This document shows positions 34,440 through 46,200 of a stretch of 64,000 bases of DNA, one piece after another; position 1 is the first letter of the stretch, and each line of letters starts with the position of its first letter. Location of the stretch: assembly GCA_027405735.1 (NCBI GenBank), contig JAPEHQ010000017.1:999501-1063500 (forward strand), in the 5' to 3' direction. A program made the translations under genes and the position numbers. This DNA comes from Mucor racemosus (Eukaryota; Mucoromycota; Mucoromycetes; Mucorales; Mucoraceae). The notes beneath the pieces were generated by a model. The model was not told where the DNA came from and did not search any database. It saw nothing but the letters and a program-made list of their open reading frames with translations.

Positions 34440-35435
34440 ATGCTCGAGCAAAAATTATTGTTGCTGTAAACATTATAGCTATAAACATACTTACAAATGA
34501 TGATAATTGTAAATATATTGGTTTTTGCATGTATTGCTCTACATCAACAACGCATTGAATTTTATTGTCTATAATCTATATTAATAAAAACAAATGTAAT
34601 TTAAAAACCCATTCCAGTAAAAAAATGCAACGGGATTGTGAGAACGGCACGATGCTTATGTACAGACCAATTTGTGCTAATACAATTAGCTCATTATATT
34701 CATGGTTAGATTTTATTATTATGCACAAATGGGGATAATAGTATGCTTATGGGCAATTCTACTATTATGCACATATGGGATTAATGTCATGCACACGGAT
34801 AAAATATATAATTCTGCACATACAGGGTTAGCGTTGTGCTCGTGTGCAGTTTCTTTTGTTGTGTCCATGTGCATATTTTTATCTTTTTAACCATATTCAG
34901 TGGGTACAACAGCTCAGGCTGTGGAACAGGTAGAGATATTCACGGAAAAAAAGTATAAAAAAACAATAGGAATTTGACTAGATAACGTTAGGCTTTTATT
35001 ATCAAGTAGAACTTAATTGACTCTTCTTTGAAAGGAAGATGTCCTTCTATTTATACACAATTTCTAATCTATATTATAAATCAATGAGAACAAATAGGAA
35101 CATGCCATTTCCATAATCTACCCGATATCTTTAGGTCCTGATTTTATCATGAATGAAATCAGGCCATATTGAATAATGGTGTATTTATGATTCAGGTCAA
35201 TAATTATAATTTGCTAGGATCCACATCTCGGTTATAAGATTACTTGCTGTATCAATCAGACATGTCAAATCAAAGTGATTCCTGATTTATCCCAGCGGTA
35301 ATTCAAGTTAGACACCAGATGAAATGGGGATCTAAATGGATGTAATCCACACAGGCTATAGCGTGCAGCCCACCTGGGCACAACAAAATCATCTTATGCA
35401 GCACAGGTTGACTGTAGTGTACAAAAAACCCTTGA
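34440..35435 (+). repeat. Repeat family E, copy 2 (split by a solo LTR)
   Basis: 34440-34919 and 35352-35435 form one E copy when the LTR at 34920-35351 is removed. The end (CAGCACAGGTTGACTG, then CCTTGA) leads directly into the chromodomain transposon at 35436. Confidence 0.65.
34920..35351 (+). mobile_element. Solo LTR, family G
   Basis: 432 bp beginning TGTGGAACAGG and ending AATCCACA (TGTGGA/TCCACA inverted), flanked by a perfect 5-bp duplication CAGGC (34915-34919, 35352-35356). The uninterrupted target is present at 40190-40215 in E copy 3 (TTCAGGCTATAG), confirming the insertion. Confidence 0.82.
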
Positions 35436-35695
35436 GAGAAACGTTTTATGTTTTTTTAATAGAACGATAACATCATAATTATACAAAATTAAAACACCTG
35501 CTATCTTCAAATATTTTGTTACATTTAAATAATAAATAATAGTTAATATATAAAATAAGTTGTAAGTTGTAGCTTACTACGTGCTTTTTACTTAATTTTT
35601 AAAGAAAAAAATTATCGCAAATTGGGATTTCGTTCCATTGCGAAATTGAAATAGAAATAAAATGTAAATATTACCAAGTTCTTTAATCGTTTCTC
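35436..35695. repeat. 260-bp terminal unit, left
   Basis: Starts GAGAAACGTTTTATG and ends TTAATCGTTTCTC. Inside, TCGCAAATTGG and CCATTGCGA form an imperfect hairpin. Identical by eye to the right unit. Confidence 0.85.
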
Positions 35696-35718
35696 AGGTC
35701 AGTTAATAAAAACAGTTA

Positions 35719-37167
35719 CTATTTAAGTGTATTCCAATAAGTGTCTATCAAATCTTTAGAATTAAAATCGATTTCTTTAACCCATGAATTGTACTTTTTA
35801 TCATATTTTTTCCATTTCACAAAATATTCTATACTTCCATCTATATTCTCTTTATGTTTTACTATATATGATACCTCGAAATGATCATTAGTATCGCGAT
35901 CCATACATATATCATTGTCAACATTATTTATGTTAATTGATTCTTTATTATTATCATTAACTTGTAATTTTAATATCATATCATTTTGAAAATTTCTGAT
36001 TTTTTTAATATTTTCTAATTTAAATGAAACAGTATTTGATATAACAGTTACATTTTCTTCTGGAAAATCAAAATTATGATCTTCCCATTTCTTATGTAAC
36101 AGATTAGGTTCTATATTTCCTAATTCTACAAATTTCTTGATATTCAACAATAAACAAGCTAACTTTAATTGGAGATTATATGTTTTTAATTTAGTTACTC
36201 TAATATTTTTATGAGGATCAAATCTTTTAAATGTTTTAGATACTTCTGAAAAGTAACTTTCTATTCTAGATCTATACCCCCCTAGTTGATTATTAAAAAT
36301 TTCTTCATCATTATTTAAACTAATATTTTTTTGCTTTTTAATTGGAAAAATAAAATTATCTTCATTTATATTAAAATCTATGTTATTATACTTATCAATT
36401 ACTACATATAATGTATTTGTATATAACCCATCAAAACATAAACAGTCTCCATATTTAAAGAAATTATTTAGCTTAACGTTATTCATAAACATTACGTCAT
36501 CGTTATTGTTTTTACATGGCAAACTATCTGAAACATATAAAACTAAATTGTTATTATCAATTACAATTTGTGTATTTAACCCATTTTTCTTTAATTTCCA
36601 GCTATATAAATCTTCTTTTTTGAATTCAATATTTTCATATGTTATTTTATTATGGTGACCATCCATAATTAAAGTACATTGCTTTAATAATTCTGGATTT
36701 TTTATATAGCTAGTTAACAATCTTATATTTAAATTTGAAAAGCAATTTTTATACATATAATTTATCCAATTATCTAATTCTTTTTCTTGTTTTATATATA
36801 GTTTTTCATAAATTCTGTAATAAGTTGTATCATTTATAAAGTCATTCATCTGATGGGTAGAGTATCCTTCAATTAATTGATATAATAATAATAATAATTT
36901 GTCGATGTTATTATGAGGACCCGGAAAATAGTATTCATTACAAAAACTTGTTAGAAAAACATAAACAGGAATATACCCTAACTTTTCTATTATCTTATTT
37001 TTAATTTTATCAATATTATATATATCCATAATTACAGTCCTATGATATTTTTTATTTTTTATAGTTGAGTATTCTTTTTTAAGCATATTTATCCAATAAG
37101 TATCATATAATTTTTTAAATTCTGTCTCTAATAATTTTTCCATATTTGAATCATTCATCATGTTCAC
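35719..37167 (-). CDS. DDE transposase with C-terminal chromodomain
   Basis: Intact 482-residue protein. N-terminal region (about 60-140) has helices with YSTHQMNDFINDTTYYRIYE, resembling the HTH of DDE_Tnp_4 transposases. The catalytic core follows: IMDGHHNK (Asp169), SLPCKNNNDD, CFDGLYTN (Asp246), IFPIKKQK, and YRSRIESYFSEVSKTFKRF (Glu303); order and context match PIF/Harbinger-like DDE_4 nucleases. Residues 430-482 form a chromodomain (HFEVSYIVKHKE, EYFVKWKKYDKKYNSWVKEI, terminal helix LIDTYW), with the Trp/Tyr pattern of methyl-lysine readers. Such a fusion would steer integration to, or sense, histone-marked chromatin. The gene is extremely AT-rich with Asn/Lys/Ile bias, more so than host genes, suggesting foreign base composition. 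The frame is uninterrupted and may be active. No partner Myb-like ORF was found in the element. Confidence 0.82.
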   Translation of the reverse strand: MNMMNDSNMEKLLETEFKKLYDTYWINMLKKEYSTIKNKKYHRTVIMDIYNIDKIKNKIIEKLGYIPVYVFLTSFCNEYYFPGPHNNIDKLLLLLYQLIEGYSTHQMNDFINDTTYYRIYEKLYIKQEKELDNWINYMYKNCFSNLNIRLLTSYIKNPELLKQCTLIMDGHHNKITYENIEFKKEDLYSWKLKKNGLNTQIVIDNNNLVLYVSDSLPCKNNNDDVMFMNNVKLNNFFKYGDCLCFDGLYTNTLYVVIDKYNNIDFNINEDNFIFPIKKQKNISLNNDEEIFNNQLGGYRSRIESYFSEVSKTFKRFDPHKNIRVTKLKTYNLQLKLACLLLNIKKFVELGNIEPNLLHKKWEDHNFDFPEENVTVISNTVSFKLENIKKIRNFQNDMILKLQVNDNNKESININNVDNDICMDRDTNDHFEVSYIVKHKENIDGSIEYFVKWKKYDKKYNSWVKEIDFNSKDLIDTYWNTLK

Positions 37168-37308
37168 GTTTTATTTATAATCAATATTCAATTTTTCTAT
37201 TTAAAGTAAGTGTGCCAAGATTTTTGTGTAACTTAGATTATTAAAAGTTATAATTCTCAACGCAATTAAATGTGATGGAATTATAGCTTCCATATTTTGT
37301 TTTTACCT

Positions 37309-37568
37309 GAGAAACGTTTTATGTTTTTTTAATAGAACGATAACATCATAATTATACAAAATTAAAACACCTGCTATCTTCAAATATTTTGTTACATTTA
37401 AATAATAAATAATAGTTAATATATAAAATAAGTTGTAAGTTGTAGCTTACTACGTGCTTTTTACTTAATTTTTAAAGAAAAAAATTATCGCAAATTGGGA
37501 TTTCGTTCCATTGCGAAATTGAAATAGAAATAAAATGTAAATATTACCAAGTTCTTTAATCGTTTCTC
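37309..37568. repeat. 260-bp terminal unit, right
   Basis: Direct repeat of 35436-35695, same length and, by eye, same bases. Bounded inside by ACCT and outside by TGA. Confidence 0.85.
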
Positions 37569-37571
37569 TGA

Positions 37572-39755
37572 AGCATCTATTCTTTTTTTTTTGGCAATTG
37601 CTACAAATCATCGTTCGATATAACTGAATATTAATAAATTACAGAAAATAAAACTGGTAAAAAAAAACTGATACCCAACAATGTACATCGATGTCAAGGT
37701 AGATAAAAGATGCATTAATGGCGCAGTGGATATTGCAGCATTTTGATGAATAAAAATTGCAGAACTAAGATGTTGCATTTGCGTCAGGATTTTTAAAAGG
37801 GTTTAAAAGCATACTTTATCAAACTTACTTAGATGTTAAATACTCACCATAGGCTATTACTATTAGTATTATCTTTTTTTTATTTAATTGCTGTGTTATT
37901 AAAAATCAAGCTTTTCATAGCTTATAACAACGATAATGGGATGTTTCTGATTTTGAATTGACATTTATCATAAGGCGGGCTAATGATACGTTTGATACTG
38001 ACTGTAGATGGAACCAGTTGATTTAATTTATGAAATTTGAATATAAATACCGAGGTGCCATTGTGAGTACTTAATTTGGTTTTGGTAAAGCATTGAATAA
38101 ATTGGCTTTGGACAAAGAGGGTACAAAGGCAGCAATAATAGCTTCCAGTGATCGCCATGTTTATGTTTATGATATTGGAGAGGTAACTCTAAAACTTAAT
38201 GTAAATCACCTCTAGTACATTAATTATAAAGCAAGGCTATATCATCATCAAATAAACTACCACACAATATTAACATGTATAAATATTTACAACAATAAGT
38301 TTGAATTCAGTGGGTACAGCATCATTGATTCTAGAAAAAGTTCTCAAGTATTATAAAATCTCTTATTTAAGACTTACAAGGCTTATAAGCGGAATATTAA
38401 TTTAGAAAATTATTTTTGTCCAGACCATCAATTTTGACAGTTTTTAAATTTTTTTTTTTGGTTTTGCATATCTAGAGTTAATTATACTACCAATTATAAA
38501 AACAAAAAATATACACATATGCAGAATTTAGCGCTCTATTTACCCAATAAAAAATAGCAAACATTTTTATTGCAAAATATAACATGAAAATCCTTTAATC
38601 AAAAAACCGTTTTTGGGCCAAAAGTGCTAATTTTCATTACTTAATGTTTGATATTACGTTTTTATCAAATGCGTATTAGTTATGCCTACAATTTTCTCTC
38701 ACAATGTAATGTATTTAAACGTCGATTTTGGTATCAAAATTTGATTTTTCTGTTTTTTGATCAAAATCATGAGTGTTGGTAAGGATAAAATGAGTCCCGA
38801 AAATGTCCGCTATAAAAACTGAATTTTCAGTCCATACGTGGTTAAATATAATAAAAGTTAAAAAAGAAACTCTTTTTTATTTAAAACTTAGATATACCAT
38901 AATATAAGAGACTTAGCCGTTCAATCTTGCTATGCTTAATTACGGCGTCGCTCTACGGGCTCGCTTTTGCAATTTTTTAATGAATGTATGATATGACAGA
39001 CGGTTTTTCTGGTAGAAAAATGTATGTTGTTTCTATGTTAACAGATATTGCTTATTTTGTTTAGTTTATTGTTCAGGCGCTGTAATGTTGCTTTTACATT
39101 GGTTTAAATGTGCAATTTGGCAGGGTTTTTAATTGCGCTAAATAATAATGTAAAGCCTTGAAAATCCTTTTCTACGTGTGTTGTTTCTCCCTTTTTATTT
39201 TCATATTCCAAGGGTATATATATTCACCGTTTGATAAGGCATATCAGACTATCAAGCTGGTATTCTTTTGTTTTATTTGAATACGCATTCTAACAACATA
39301 AGAAACTAATGTTTTTAATATATGTAGCAGTCTATATTAGAGACTGATATTTTTATTTAACTACATTCTAAGATTAAATAGCATTATTTACTACTGTATT
39401 GTTGGACGTATCTCTTGATTACCAGATCAAATCGGAGGCAGTGATATTCATATCCACTCAATGAAAAGCTAGAATTGGCTACAAACCCACAAAATGTTCC
39501 AGAAAAGTGATAAAATCTCAAATGATATAGAAATAAAAAAAAAGAACAATCTAATGTTTTGTCTAATAAACATAATATTTTTGATCGTGGCTACTGTATA
39601 CTTGAAAATAAACCTTTTTACCGCTGACAATTGTAAGCTAAAATAGTAAGTTTAAAGAAGGTTAATTTGTTTAAATTTTATGAGTGATAAAGTAACCTAT
39701 CTAATCTTAGATTTGGCTTGCATATAAATTTAAGCAATGAGTGCTATATAAGTTT
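37572..39755 (+). repeat. Repeat family B, copy 4 (most complete)
   Basis: Starts after the transposon with AGCATCTATTC and the T-tract, contains the dynein exon, the GC-rich tail motif at about 38936 and the segment ending CTTGATTACCAGATCAAATC (39415), then passes without interruption into family E. This copy shows the natural B-then-E order. Confidence 0.7.
38004..38182 (+). pseudogene. Captured dynein intermediate-chain exon, copy 4
   Basis: Reads VDGTS, then a decayed LWNLN block, LNKLALDKEG and an end in VYVYDIGE followed by GTAACT, the presumed old splice donor. Frameshifted. Confidence 0.6.
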
Positions 39756-40260
39756 ATGATCGAGCAAAAACCACTGTTGCTGTAAACATTATAGCTATAA
39801 ACATATTTACAAATGATAATCGTAAATATATTGGTTCTTGCATGTATTGCTCTACATCAACAATGTATTGAATTGTATTGTCTACTATGTAAAGTCTATT
39901 ATATTAATGAGAGCAAATGTAGTTTAAAAACCCATTTCAGTAAGAAAATGCAATGGAATTTTGATAAAGGCAGGATGCTAATGTACAAACCAATTTGTGC
40001 CCATACAATTAGCTCATTATGCTCATGGTCAGGTTTTATTATTATGCACACATGAGATTAATGTTATGTACACGGACAGAATATATAATTCTGCACATAC
40101 AGGATTAGCGTTGTGCTCGTGTGCAGTTTCTTTTGTTGTGCCCATGTGCATACTGTTATCTTTTTAACCATATTCAGTGGGCACAACAGTTCAGGCTATA
40201 GTGTTCAGCCCACCTGGGCACAACGAAATCATCCTGTGCAGCACAGGCCGGACGTAGTAA
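39756..40260 (+). repeat. Repeat family E, copy 3
   Basis: Continuous copy without LTR insertion; ends AGCACAGGCCGGACG. Provides the empty-site sequence for the LTR G insertion in copy 2. Short open frames inside are shared by copies but have no recognised product. Confidence 0.65.
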
Positions 40261-40493
40261 TCATAATTATATTATCATTCACACCTAATACACTCGTCCA
40301 ATTAGTATATAAATCCTCTCTATAAGCTCATAATAAAACGATGCCTTTTTATTTGATTAATTTTATACGTTTTACTTTTTTGATAAATCATTTTTTTAGT
40401 CTTTATTAATCATTTTATCATGATAATTTATACAAGATCCTCCTCCTCTGATGCTACAAGTACTCTCGATAAATCTCCAACCAGAATTTCATG

Positions 40494-41041
40494 TGTTGTA
40501 TGCCACCAAGTACCATAATTTATTGTCTTCTACAGTATCAATACATCTTACAACTTACAATCTATTGAGTATGACATGTATTAAAGTGTAAAGGCTTGAT
40601 ATATCGGATGTAAAAAACTCCTAACGTACTAAGTTTATCCAGTAATTAGTAAGAACGCTTGGACCTCAATTATGATACCATATTGTTGTATCCCAGCGGT
40701 TAATCGATCAAGTAGCTATCAAACCAACATCCAAGCACATTTAGCTCAGCATTGAAACAAGACACAAGACTACTCACAAACTCTGTAAGCACGGTTAAAT
40801 TATGACTAATCCATTTCAATTCATGGATTACTATCAAGCAGATCTAATAATGGTTTAATGGTGCCTTAAATTACGTCCCAGGATCTCAATCTCAAATTAA
40901 TATAAAAGTCCATAATTTTATATCTAAATAGACAATATCTTGTTTTTATTATACAGTTGAAGAACTGATTCATTATTACTTATTCTCTTTTAATTGTATT
41001 CTTTTTTAAGTATTATTTATCAAACCTGAAAATATATGACA
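40494..41041 (+). mobile_element. LTR family F, copy 3 (5' LTR of a broken retrotransposon)
   Basis: 548 bp, TGTTGTATGCCACC ... ATATATGACA, directly followed by a gag-like frame, so this LTR is the 5' LTR of an element whose 3' part is lost. Confidence 0.7.
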
Positions 41042-41071
41042 TCAAATGCAAATATCCCCCAGGCTAGTCCA

Positions 41072-42840
41072 ATGGAAGTTGATATGCAAGTTGAACGTCT
41101 GCTAACTAGTAGTGAGCAGAATAAGCCTTCATAGATAGAAGAATTAATCAATAGTGAGTTATAAGCTGCAAATTGGCTTATATAGTAGTAAAGAGCAATT
41201 ATTTTTACTCGAAGAAACTGATCGTCTCAAATTAGAAGGCTACTGTATTATGCTACTATTTGTGGTATTGGATGAGAAGAAGATTCCACAGAAGTTCAGA
41301 ACCTTGGTTTTGCTACTCGTAAATTGGAAGTGGCTAAGAAGAGCTTTAATTTGTTGTTTTCTGCCGAAAACACTATGATACCAACGGAAACACCCTACTT
41401 CTAATGGAAAGGCCATGTTTTTCATAAGAGAAAACCAGTATTTTTCAATATTAAAAATTGTTTAACTCATTTCAAAAGAATGATGGATGTTCACCGTTTG
41501 AATGCTGAAGAAAATTGGCGTCGCTTGGTTCCGGCTCATTTATCTACAGAAATGGCTCCATGGTATGCAACTCAGTTAGAAAAACAAGGGGTAATCACTC
41601 GGGCAGTTTTCGAGGAAGAGGTTTTAAAGAAATACAGTCGTAGTTAGGCCGATGTAAAAGAAGAAGCTCACAAAAAGCTGGGAAACATGTTATATGACAA
41701 GAAAAAATTGTATGACAAATGTAATTGAAGAATTCCAAGAATTGAAAGTAGTTGCTGAATAGTTGAAATCAAAGACGAAGACTGTTTGGTTAAATATTCG
41801 TTCAAATCATTACCTGATAAATTATTTAGAAGAAATTACGAAGTTTTATATCAATGATTATTCTAAAGATACAAAATATATTATTATTGACTTTGCCATT
41901 ATTACCATGGCGATCACTACCTACGAAGCTTTGTTTAAGAAGAAGTGGGCTAAAGTATTGGCTAGAGCAAAGTCTTTTAACAATAACAGTGGTGGTCATA
42001 GTTATAATAATAAGAAGAAAATTTATGAGAAAAAAAAAGTTTTTGGTTTTTTTAGTAATGAAGAAGGTTACAAGAAATTATTGTGTAGATATCACCCGGG
42101 ATTGAATAATCATCTAGAGAAGAACCGCTTGTTGTCCCTTGATCGCAAGAGCAGGATCAATAAGGCCGCCTGTAAGAAATTTGAACCTAATGTTCGAATT
42201 CGTCGCAAGTGCAAGTAGACTCTCAATTTCAAACCTGAACATAAATGCAAACAAGAAGAAGATTTACAGAAAATAGGCAAGAAAGTTTAAAAAAGCGTTA
42301 TACCCATTAAAGTAAATGCTATTGATGATAATATGGATACCGACAAAGATGATAACAATGAGTCCAAGATGTTGTTCGCTGCCCTCAGCATTGAGGATAA
42401 AAAGATTGTAAGCTAGATGCTGCTGATAATTTTTTTACAACCACCAAAGGATTTGATGAATAATACCTCATTAATTTTATCATTCACTTTTAACCTAAGC
42501 GTATTTTGATAAATCAGTGATGGCTCTATTAGAAGCAAATAAGCAAATCGGTCCAAAAGCGCACAGTACTCTACAAGGCAGTAAGCTGCATTTGCACGTT
42601 AAAAAGGATCACAAACACGGGATGTTTAGAGCACAATGGCCACTACTAGAAGAAAAGGTCAAACCTATATACTGTATAATCAAAGCTCAAATAAGCCAAA
42701 TGGCTAGAAAACGATGTGATGGAAAGAACGCCACTATGAAATCCTTACAATTCATCTCTTTTTCCTGCTCGTAAGGAAAATGCTCAACATCGACCAAATT
42801 AACCTAAAATCGGTTGTAAAAAAATTTAGCACCTAAATTG
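41072..42840 (+). pseudogene. gag-pol remnant of LTR retrotransposon F
   Basis: After an ATG at 41072 (MEVDMQVERLLTSS) the sequence encodes gag-like stretches in several frames: HRLNAEENWRRLVPAHLSTE, then EVLKKYSR, a basic region with LCRYHPGLNNH (a decayed zinc-knuckle-like site) and VNAIDDNMDTDKDD before the protease. 42517-42774 encodes KLHLHVKKDHKHGMFRAQWP, resembling the entry to the reverse transcriptase. Multiple stops and frameshifts; the RT core and integrase are absent because repeat A follows at about 42880. Confidence 0.65.
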
Positions 42841-43296
42841 AATTGTTAATTTCTTATATTTACGCGACATATACAACTGAAAGCTACTCTACTACATCTT
42901 TTGTTTCAGCAAAAAATATTGCTTTTTCGTCGAGATGATCAAAATAATAGTTCATATTACAGCTTAAACCCCCCTTAAACTATGATAACTGAGTTCTAAA
43001 ATTGATTTTGTCAAATCCGTTGAAAATGTTCAAAAAAATAAAATCGTTTAATAGTTCATAAACTGCAAAATAAGTAGACCTGGCGTATTAAATGACTTTT
43101 GTACAGTTTTAAATTCTGCATTTGCTTAAACAAAATTCAGACAAACTTTTCACATTAAATTTTGTATAAAATGCGATTGAAATTTTGGAGGTTTTTGAAT
43201 ATATACATCACTTTTTATAAGCATGTTTTAAATATAAACTACAGAAATAATGTGCAGCAAAATCATCTATCGATCAAGCTATTACTGAACCTTGTA

Positions 43297-46200
43297 TACT
43301 ATGGAGAAAATGGCGATTGAAATTTTGCCTAATTTGCGCATTGGCCTGCCTAATCCGCACGCAAACACTGAGCTTTTGCGTGCAAAATAGCGTCACTGGT
43401 TTTTTAAAATATCTCAGGCACGGAACAATTCTGCACGCAAGATTATTGATGAATACTTCAGCGCTATACATTTCTTCACGCAATCATCATAGAAAAAACT
43501 CATGAGCGTGACATTTCTGCAAGCTGTCAGTAGTGTAATACGTACGCAATTGCATATTCTGCAAGCATTTTTATGAACGCATTCTGCATGCGTATTAAAT
43601 TTATGCACGCATCAGGCTTTTTGTTTTAGCATTTTATAGCTATTATGGAGCGATTTTGATATCATATACTTATTTATTGTTGATAGTTTATTGGTTTGTT
43701 ATATATATAAAAATACGCGGTATAATACTAGATGATGCAATTTGATATACAAACTGCAAATGGATTAATGGGATACAAAAAAAAAGAAACAAAAGGAGTG
43801 GAAAGTAAGAGAGCCATAGCCTGTAGGGAAGCAACGAGTAGCAATGGTATCGCAAACAGCTGATAAAGACACAGAGATGGTAAAAGTTCTGTATCCAGAT
43901 AGCAACAAGGTCATCTATTTACTGAAAATATAATTATATAAAATGCTTTTGATGTTGTAAATTGTTTATCAACTTACAGGGAATAACATCATGATGATAA
44001 AAGAAAAAGCCGCCCAAGGATTTCCTGGATACAGATGTCATTAGCGACTTTTATAGATTCATAGAAACAATAACTTATTACTCACCTTGAAACGAGCAAT
44101 CATCTATTATATCAATAAAAAAAAGTAAATACCAAACTCGACTTGATTTAATAATACTTACCTACAAGTCGCATATGAGCCCTCTTGACGATGAGGATGC
44201 GAGTAGTACTAGATTATATGTTTACGCTGAATATATATTCAACAATTAATAAACTTGCCGTATTATTTTACACTTACTACTAGGCGTACAATTATAATTA
44301 GTTGTTTATCCTGCTCTTTTTATTTTATCTAAAAAAGCAAAAATTAGAGATGAATACAAGTGGAAAGCTTTCATTGTGTTACAAGGCTTTACGTGATTAG
44401 GTATATTTGGCAAATTTTACATACTACATGTACAGTGTTATAAGCTAAGTAAGTAAAATTCCGTAAAAATAAAAAGGGCTTACCGCCATGAATAATAGAT
44501 GTTCATGGTATCTACTTAAGAAAAAGAAAACAAAACGATAAAAGCCAGGGTATTTTTTATATAGAAATTACTTTTATTCTACAAAGAATATACCAAACTC
44601 AATTTTCAAACCAGTAAAGCGATGGAAAAAATCATGATTATAATGCACAGTGCGTTTATTTTCAGCTACAGTATCCAAAGTTCTTAGAATAACAAAATCC
44701 AAAACAACGCATGGACGCAAATTAAATTGATTTACACTGTACTCTACCATTTCTATGGTACAACGGCGTGCTTCAAAAAAAGCTCAATATGAAAACACTG
44801 CATGTATTTTGTTGCTTCATTGTCCAATTTCTACATCAATGAAAACCTTTACTAGACTTGTTTTTAAACGCAAAAAAACCTTCTATTTCAATCTTTCCAA
44901 CAATCTTTCTAATAGTGTCTCTTCCAATTAATGTAAAAAATAAGCATTCTATTACTTATCCATTTACTTTTATTTATATCATGCTGTCAAAAGTTAAACT
45001 GATTTATACTCAATAGATCCACCAACACCTCCATTAAGATGAATGAACTTGGTACCATCACACTGAATTGAGTATAAGTAGCATTTTGATTACCATAAAC
45101 TGATTTACAAATGCAAAACATCTCACCACACCTCCATCAAAATGAATAAACTTAGTGCCATCATACTAAATGGAACAGAAGTAGCATTTTCAATCACCAT
45201 AAACTAATTTACAAGTGTAAAACATCCCACCAAAACCTCCACCAAGATGAATAAATTTGGTATCATCGTACTGAATTGAATATAAGCAACATTTTGATCA
45301 TTTCAAGCTGATTTACAAACGTCAAACATCCCACTAAAATCTCCATCAAGATGAATAAACCTGATACCATCGCATTGAATTGAGTATAAGCAACATTTTG
45401 ATCATTTCTAGTTGATTTTCAAACGTAAAACATTCCATCAACATCTCCATTAAGATGAATAAACTTGGTATCATCACATTAAATTATTTCACGCTGATTT
45501 CCAATGGCAAAACATTCCATCAACAACACCTCCATTAAAATAAGTAACCTTGATATCATCATACTAAATGGAATATAAGCATCATTTTGATCACAATAAA
45601 CTGGTTTACAAGTGTAAAACATCCCACCAAAACCTCCACCAAGATGAATAAATTTGATACCATCGTACTGAATTGAGTAAAAGCAACATTTTGATCATCT
45701 CAAGTTGATTTTCAAGTGTAAATTATCCCACCAAAATCTCCATTAAGATGAATGAACTTGGTATCATCACACTGAATTAAATATAAGCAGCATCGAGCAC
45801 CATAAACTGATGATTTACAACCAGTCTTATTTTTAAATATTTCTCTAGGATCACTTTTGTAAATGTAATACCATCGAAGTCTTTATAATTGATCCACTTT
45901 ATCCAATATAAGGCTTCTGTAATTTAGTATTTTGGGCTTTGTTGGAACAAATTTTGTCATCAATCATACAACTATAAAACTAAGAAAATAGACGCAAAAT
46001 TATCAATATATTAAGCAGGAGTTGTCATTTCATGTTAATAAATATATATTTACCTTGTGAAATAAGCAGTTAGCAGACTTGAATTTTTATACAATTTTTG
46101 TTATTAATTTATCATCATAATGAAATGGAGTATTTTATTAATATGCTTAGTATAATAATAGTATACAAAAGAAAGATAAGTTGCATGGGGATAGCATTTA

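Larger units (their letters stand above)
35436..37568 (-). mobile_element. Chromodomain-DDE transposon bounded by identical 260-bp direct repeats
   Basis: Layout: 260-bp unit (35436-35695), core with transposase gene (35696-37308), identical 260-bp unit (37309-37568). TGA occurs on both outer sides (35433-35435, 37569-37571), a 3-bp target duplication as in PIF/Harbinger elements; removing the element restores continuous E-to-B repeat sequence. Each unit itself begins GAGAAACG and ends CGTTTCTC, and the core begins AGGT and ends ACCT, so inverted ends exist at three scales. No base difference was seen between the two units, implying a very recent event. Confidence 0.8.

Noticed and set aside
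41763..42218. 151-codon ORF as an intact gene
   Set aside because: It is a piece of the decayed gag region of LTR element F, flanked by frames that continue the same protein.
44985..45830. Regular 104-bp repeats resembling a CRISPR array
   Set aside because: The whole unit is repeated, without unique spacers; eukaryotic context and no cas genes. It is a minisatellite.
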